DNA of 64,000 nt from CAZQGO01 sp964593065 (GTDB lineage: Bacteria; Oederibacteriota; JAAXVQ01). The DNA lies in the NCBI GenBank assembly GCA_964593065.1, contig CAZQGO010000014.1:1-64000 (forward strand), written 5' to 3'. Of the stretch, positions 59,796 to 64,000 are shown one piece after another (the first letter of the stretch is position 1; every line of letters begins with the position of its first letter). Below the pieces are notes generated by a model. That model was not told the origin of the DNA, did no database searches, and saw only the letters and a list, made by a program, of their open reading frames with translations. The translations under genes and the position numbers were made by a program.

Positions 59796-60317
59796 TTAGC
59801 GCGGAACGTAGCCGGTGATCCCGATGCCGATGACCGCCAGCAACACCACCACGACAAAAACGATCGCGATGGCAATCAAGGCCGCGACGATTGCTTTGCC
59901 GGTGGACAGTTTGTGGACCTCGCGGAGACCAATCACGGTCAGGACCAATCCATAAATCGAGCCCAGGATTGAAACAATCGGAATCCAGCCGATCACGTTC
60001 ACCACGTTGGCGTACGCGATCAGCCGGACCGTGCCTTCATAGGTACCGGATCCGCCCATGATTTTCGCGCACAACTGCAGGAGCAGGGCCGCCAGAAAAA
60101 TGCTGATAATCACCGCAATGGGGGCAAAAATGATCGCCAAGAACCCGACCCCAAGCGTGATGATGGTCAAGCCGATTCCCATGATCACGGCCGTGATCAA
60201 AGCAAAAACGAGCGGATCCTTGTACCCGCCGAGGGTCGGCATGGTTCTGAAAAAATCAACGGGTTTCAGGATTACTTCTTTGCCCGTCTCAAAATACTGC
60301 TTTAAAAAATTCCCCAT
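59796..60317 (-). CDS. Yip1-family membrane protein
   Basis: A 173-residue protein begins MGNFLKQYFETGKEVILKPV, then RTMPTLGGYKDPLVFALITAVIMG, matching the bacterial Yip1 (DUF1282-like) family with an amphipathic N-terminus. Five hydrophobic segments follow. The function is unknown. It has its own AGGGGGTGAAAAAGG site. Confidence 0.8.
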   Translation of the reverse strand: MGNFLKQYFETGKEVILKPVDFFRTMPTLGGYKDPLVFALITAVIMGIGLTIITLGVGFLAIIFAPIAVIISIFLAALLLQLCAKIMGGSGTYEGTVRLIAYANVVNVIGWIPIVSILGSIYGLVLTVIGLREVHKLSTGKAIVAALIAIAIVFVVVVLLAVIGIGITGYVPR

Positions 60318-60451
60318 CCTTTTTCACCCCCTTTTTTTCTTGAAATTGAAATATTATTTAACAATTTATCATGATTCCCTTTTTAGTCAAGCTAAATTTG
60401 CTGGCTCGCCTGCGATCGCCGCCCGGGCCGGTGCCGGAAGCGTATCCGGGT

Positions 60452-61741
60452 TTACCTTTCCTGCGCGGCGTCGGGCAGGCGGCGGATTTGAATTTTGTCG
60501 ACTTTCCGCCGGCTGGCGGCCAAGACCGTGAACTGAAGGTTCTGATAAATCAGAATTTCGCCCTTGTGGGGCAAGCGTCCGAGCTGCTCCGAGAGCATGC
60601 CCCCGATGGTGTTGATGTCCTTGAAATTGGGCAGATTGGCGCCCAGCACGTTGTTGATCTCCTCGAGGTCCGTCTGACCGCTGACGACCCACACCGAATC
60701 CTCGATTTTTTCGATGTTCATTTCCTCCACATCGTATTCGTCCTGAATCTCGCCCACGATTTCCTCGATGAGGTCCTCGAGAGTGACCAGTCCGGCCGTT
60801 CCGCCGTATTCATCCACCACGATGGCCATGTGGATCTTGCCCTTCTGAAACTCCCGCAGCAAATCGTCGACCCGTTTCATTTCCGGCACGAAGTAAGGCT
60901 GCCGCAGGATGTCCTGCAGGACGATGAGCTCGCGGTTCTGCAGAATGGCGATGATATCTTTGGTGTAGATGACGCCGGAGATATTGTCCAGGTTTTCCCG
61001 GTAAACCGGCATGCGCGAATATCCCGCCTGGATGATCTGGTCGATGATCCGCTCCATGGGGGCGTCGGCGTCGATGCCTTCGACCTCAATGCGCGGGACC
61101 ATGACCTCCCGCACCTGCTTGTCCCCCAGGCCGATGACCTTGTGCAGCATCTTGTGTTCCGCGTCCTCAAAGACGCCGGCGTCCGCGCCCATCTTGATCA
61201 GAGTGGTGATTTCCTCCTCCGTGATCAAGGGGACATAGGCCCCGGGTTCCTGGCCGAAAATGCGTAAAAAGCGGTTCGCCAGCCATACGACCAGCTTGGC
61301 CAGGGGGCGCAGGAGCCATTCGAAGAATACCAAGGGGCGGATGACCAGCAGCGCGATGGGAACCGCACGCCGGATGGCCAGCAGCTTGGGAGAGACTTCG
61401 CCGAAGACGATGATGAGCAGCGTGACCAGGGCCGCCACCAATGCGCCCATCTGCGCGCGGTTCCAATGCAGGATTTCGGAAAGGTGAAAAGCCAGGAAAG
61501 CGGCCATGGTGGTGGCGCTGATGTTCACGGCGTTGTTCAGGATGAGGATGGTGGTCAGCAGGCGGTTGGGATCCTTGCGCCAGGCTTCGAGCGCCTGCCC
61601 GCGCTTGCCGCCCTGCTCGATGGCATTTGCCAGCCGCGCGCGTCCCATGGACAGCAGGGCGGTTTCGGTGGCCGAAAAGGCGCCGGAGAAGAAAAACAGC
61701 ACCAGCAGCGCGGCCAGGTCAACGGCCAGGAACAGGTCCAC
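60452..61741 (-). CDS. CorC/HlyC-type CBS-domain membrane protein
   Basis: A 429-residue protein. The N-terminal DUF21 part has four hydrophobic segments (LLVLFFFSGAFSATETALLS), then two CBS domains (REVMVPRIEVEGIDADAPME, GVIYTKDIIAIL), and a C-terminal CorC_HlyC transport-associated domain (AIVVDEYGGTAGLVTLEDLI). Members act in magnesium and cobalt homeostasis. GTG at 61741 is chosen because it follows GGAGA and because the frame upstream of it overlaps ybeY. Confidence 0.9.
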   Translation of the reverse strand: MDLFLAVDLAALLVLFFFSGAFSATETALLSMGRARLANAIEQGGKRGQALEAWRKDPNRLLTTILILNNAVNISATTMAAFLAFHLSEILHWNRAQMGALVAALVTLLIIVFGEVSPKLLAIRRAVPIALLVIRPLVFFEWLLRPLAKLVVWLANRFLRIFGQEPGAYVPLITEEEITTLIKMGADAGVFEDAEHKMLHKVIGLGDKQVREVMVPRIEVEGIDADAPMERIIDQIIQAGYSRMPVYRENLDNISGVIYTKDIIAILQNRELIVLQDILRQPYFVPEMKRVDDLLREFQKGKIHMAIVVDEYGGTAGLVTLEDLIEEIVGEIQDEYDVEEMNIEKIEDSVWVVSGQTDLEEINNVLGANLPNFKDINTIGGMLSEQLGRLPHKGEILIYQNLQFTVLAASRRKVDKIQIRRLPDAAQER

Positions 61742-62198
61742 AGTGTCTCCGTTTCCGTCCGTGTCCGGCCAGCAGCGAAGCCTGCAGGGTGAACATGCGC
61801 TTGGCATCCAGCGGGCGGACGTGATCATAACCGAGTAAATGCAGCAGGCCGTGGATCAACAGACAGTGAACTTCCGACTCGAGATCGGTCCCCCGTTCCC
61901 GGGCCTGGCGCCGCGCCTGGTCCAGGGAGATGACCAGGTCCCCCAGGACCCATGCCTGCGGGGGCAGGGGATCCTCCGGGCGGCGGTATTCGCGCATGCT
62001 GAAGGACAGCACGTCCGTGGCACGGTCGCGGTTCCGGTACATCCGGTTGAGCCGCCGCAGGGTGGGATCATTGGCCAGGAGGACGGATAACTCCGCCGAG
62101 CCGAGGTGTAAAGCCGCCAGGCGGCGCTGCAGCCAACGGGTCAGGGCGGGCACGGATATCCCCCGGCTGGTATGTTGTTTCAGGATCTGGAGCGGCAT
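61719..62198 (-). CDS. ybeY: Endoribonuclease YbeY
   Basis: A 159-residue zinc-dependent ribonuclease for 16S rRNA 3'-end maturation and ribosome quality control. The metal motif is LLIHGLLHLLGYDH (three His). LNRMYRNRDRATDVLSFSM is the other core segment. Start at MPLQILKQ follows AAAGGA. It overlaps the CorC-type gene by 23 bases; ybeY next to corC is a common arrangement. Confidence 0.95.
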   Translation of the reverse strand: MPLQILKQHTSRGISVPALTRWLQRRLAALHLGSAELSVLLANDPTLRRLNRMYRNRDRATDVLSFSMREYRRPEDPLPPQAWVLGDLVISLDQARRQARERGTDLESEVHCLLIHGLLHLLGYDHVRPLDAKRMFTLQASLLAGHGRKRRHCGPVPGR

Positions 62199-62513
62199 GC
62201 AGGGTCCTTTGATGGGCGAACCGGGCGCAGCCGCGTGACCACAAGCTGCCAAGGGACATGCGGCGTAAGGGTTGTTGGATAAACCGGGGTGAAAAAATCG
62301 GCACCTGCTTTGTTCATGGGATGACCACGCACACGGCCTCGCGCATGCTTCGCACCTGCAGGCTCACAAAGGAAATCGCTTACGGCCGGTGGATTCCCGG
62401 CTGGCGCCATGCGCCCCCCGGATTTCAAACCCCGGTCGCGGAGGTTGAATCCCCGGCAATAGGAAAAGGGACCTCTAACGGGTCCCTCTTCCCAGCCGGC
62501 GATACCGCACTGA
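62199..62513. other. Gene-free stretch with a terminator
   Basis: The stretch separates ybeY from the LysM gene. The right part holds the terminator at 62461-62492, and I see no further gene or RNA. Confidence 0.4.
62461..62492 (-). terminator. Terminator of LysM lipoprotein gene
   Basis: On the minus strand GGGACCC and a short loop with GGTCCCTTTTCC form a stem with a T-rich end, 22 bases past the gene stop. Confidence 0.7.
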
Positions 62514-62933
62514 CTAATACTCGATAGGCAGACGCTGACGCGGCTTCGTGTGAGGCACGTACCGGGGCGTCCGTTTGGCGTTCTCGATGGCCATTTCGAC
62601 TTCCTCGGAACTGAATTCCCGGGAAACCGCCAAGTCCTGGCCTATCTCGATAATGTCAGGGTCTTCAATTTGGTCACGGTTGGCCTTAAAGATCAGAGGC
62701 CACTGGAAGGAATCACCGTAAATATCCTGCTTACCGGATATGCCCCAAAGGGTATCCCCCGAGGAAACGGTGTACCGCTGCATCTCAGGTTCCGGCGTGG
62801 GTTCGGGTGTCGCTACCACCACGGGGGTCGGTTCGGGCTTGACTTCCTTCTTGCCACCGCAGCCCACCAGGCCGACCATACCGCTTACCAAAATCACTGA
62901 CACTCCAATTTTCACCATTTGCTTCAACTCCAT
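62514..62933 (-). CDS. LysM-domain lipoprotein
   Basis: A 139-residue lipoprotein starts at MELKQMVKIG after AAGGAGG. It has a lipobox (GLVGCGG), a Pro/Glu/Thr linker (EPTPVVVATPEPTPEPE), and a LysM domain (YTVSSGDTLWGISGKQDIYG) that binds peptidoglycan, followed by a basic tail. It probably tethers the outer membrane to the wall. Confidence 0.9.
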   Translation of the reverse strand: MELKQMVKIGVSVILVSGMVGLVGCGGKKEVKPEPTPVVVATPEPTPEPEMQRYTVSSGDTLWGISGKQDIYGDSFQWPLIFKANRDQIEDPDIIEIGQDLAVSREFSSEEVEMAIENAKRTPRYVPHTKPRQRLPIEY

Positions 62934-63006
62934 CTTTTTCACCTCCTTTCAGGTTTTGGGGTGGTTGATCGTTTGGGAACCATGCCGCCGAACAACCTTG
63001 ATCGCT

Positions 63007-63609
63007 TTAAAAAGTAACCTTCACCAGCTTACAATTAAAAACCGGCTCCGCCGTTTGACCCGGGACGAGGGCCGGAAGTTCTGAAGACATGTCCAAAATC
63101 CCCATCTGTCCGGATAAAAGCGTGTCCCCCTCGGCGTTCCGGGCATTGATGTCCACCAGGGCCACGACCAGCCCCAGGGAGGCTCCGATCAGCCCTCCCA
63201 GCCCGATCCCGATGGTAAAATCCTCTGGATCCTTGTCGCGCATGAAGGGAATCGTGGCGACCACGAATCCCATCAGGGCTCCGATGCTGGTGCCGCCGGC
63301 CAGATACTCGGACAGGGTAAAGCCCGTGTCCGACCGCCCGGTTCCGATCTCGTACATCGCCACACCGCCCCCCAGCAAGGCCCCGCCCAAAAAACCATAC
63401 ACGGCGCCGGTCAGGAGGTAATCCGCGTGATAATTATTATCCTGGCCATAGGCCAGAAGCCCGGCCGAGAATCCCACCAGGGTCCCCGCCGCCGCGCCGC
63501 CCAGAATATTGTTCGCGAGAATAGGTCCGCGCTCCAGGGCGTTCGCCGGCAAAGCCAATGCCGCCAACAGGCAGGTCACCAAACCGGCCCGGTAAAAATC
63601 TTTGGACAC
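63007..63609 (-). CDS. Exported glycine-zipper membrane protein
   Basis: A 200-residue product starts at GTG (MSKDFYRAGLV), chosen for GGGAG seven bases upstream; a TTG further upstream lacks a site. A signal segment (LVTCLLAALALPANA) is followed by several glycine-zipper hydrophobic stretches (GGAAAGTLVGFSAGLLAYG, GAVYGFLGGALLGGGVAMY, IGIGLGGLIGASLGLVVAL). Such pores or anchors are often outer-membrane lipid-facing helices. No family is named. Confidence 0.7.
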   Translation of the reverse strand: MSKDFYRAGLVTCLLAALALPANALERGPILANNILGGAAAGTLVGFSAGLLAYGQDNNYHADYLLTGAVYGFLGGALLGGGVAMYEIGTGRSDTGFTLSEYLAGGTSIGALMGFVVATIPFMRDKDPEDFTIGIGLGGLIGASLGLVVALVDINARNAEGDTLLSGQMGILDMSSELPALVPGQTAEPVFNCKLVKVTF

Positions 63610-63725
63610 CAAAATTCTCCCTTGCAAAAAATAGTCCGGTTATTTAGTGGCAATTTAGCACGCTTGCGCGAAGTTTGTCAAGCGGATATGCATCAAACCC
63701 CTTGGAAGGGATTGAAGGCTTGCCT

Positions 63726-64000
63726 TCAAGCCTCTTCCGCGGTGACTTGCAGGGAAAGTTCACGCATCTGTTCGGCGGTGAGGCGGCCAGGCGCGCCGGT
63801 CATGAGATCCTGAGTGCGCTGGGTCTTCGGGAAGGCAATGACATCCCGGATGGTGCTTTCACCCGCGAAGAGCATGACCAGACGGTCCAGGCCTACGGCC
63901 AGGCCCCCGTGCGGCGGGGCGCCGTAGGCGAAGGCTTCCAGCAAAAACCCGAATTTTTCCCGCGCGTCCTCCGCCGACAGCCCGATCAGGGAAAATATCC
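63726..64000 (-). CDS. aspS: Aspartyl-tRNA synthetase, C-terminal fragment (gene runs beyond window)
   Basis: Only the C-terminal 91 residues are inside the window. KFGFLLEAFAYGAPPHGG, then LAVGLDRLVMLFAGESTIRDVI and AFPKTQRTQDLMTGAP are the conserved class II motif 3 and terminal segments of bacterial AspRS, including the LMTGAP region used with tRNA-Asp or Asn. The rest of the gene lies past the right edge. Confidence 0.95.
   Translation of the reverse strand, partial: IFSLIGLSAEDAREKFGFLLEAFAYGAPPHGGLAVGLDRLVMLFAGESTIRDVIAFPKTQRTQDLMTGAPGRLTAEQMRELSLQVTAEEA

Noticed and set aside
1..64000. CRISPR arrays, prophage, intact insertion sequences or defence islands
   Set aside because: No regularly spaced direct repeats, transposase or phage structural genes are visible; ORF6N and GIY-YIG fragments alone are not enough.

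Overview
This 64 kb window is GC-rich chromosomal DNA from a Gram-negative bacterium, probably an anaerobe and probably a metagenome or draft assembly, because a 100-base run of N interrupts a gene at 10411-10510. Outer-membrane barrels, OmpA, many lipoproteins, an L,D-transpeptidase and a class A penicillin-binding protein show the double-membrane envelope. A PerR-rubrerythrin-flavodiiron operon and pyruvate phosphate dikinase suggest anaerobic metabolism. Heterotetrameric glycyl-tRNA synthetase, metX-metW under a SAM-I riboswitch and an NtrC-type sigma-54 regulator recall Desulfobacterota or a related uncultured phylum. I cannot place it more closely from sequence alone.

Region 1 (1-20 kb) is accessory envelope territory. 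It holds a beta-helix protein cut by the window edge, three predicted outer-membrane barrels, at least seven lipoproteins, three periplasmic beta-propellers, an exported nitroreductase, an OmpA-family protein with a duplicated N-terminal domain, a WXXGXW-repeat lipoprotein, a collagen-like lipoprotein and a histone-H1-like protein ending in a desulforedoxin-like metal knuckle. Palindromic CCCTCCCC-rich repeats are dispersed through the first 10 kb, and a GIY-YIG nuclease remnant lies at 2.65-2.88 kb.

Region 2 (20-31 kb) is signalling and stress. Two paralogous GGDEF proteins with a shared unknown N-terminal domain flank an EF-G-like GTPase. Next come the PerR, rubrerythrin, NAD(P)H:acceptor reductase and flavodiiron operon with a TTGACA promoter and an overlapping palindrome, and two Hsp20 genes behind a good sigma-54 promoter.

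Region 3 (31-46 kb) carries a metX-metW-lipoprotein-NifU-Nudix operon under a SAM-I riboswitch, a membrane glycosyltransferase, an AIR-synthase-fold protein under a TPP riboswitch, a rhomboid protease, a membrane protein with a histone-like tail, a sigma-54 response regulator, tRNA genes for Gly, Cys and Leu, an ExeA-like ATPase with a TPR partner, and a MerR protein fused to a degenerate GGDEF domain.

Region 4 (46-64 kb) is mostly core: tyrS, a PBP1A-like enzyme, ppdK, an M15-type peptidase, an LdtD-type transpeptidase, glyS, glyQ, recO, a Yip1-like protein, a CorC/HlyC protein, ybeY, a LysM lipoprotein, a glycine-zipper protein and the 3' end of aspS. No CRISPR array, phage, intact insertion sequence or defence island is visible. 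The most unusual items are the TPP-riboswitch-controlled AIR-synthase-like gene, the MerR-GGDEF fusion, the GGDEF pair around the EF-G-like gene, and a recurring habit of adding basic histone-like tails to unrelated proteins.
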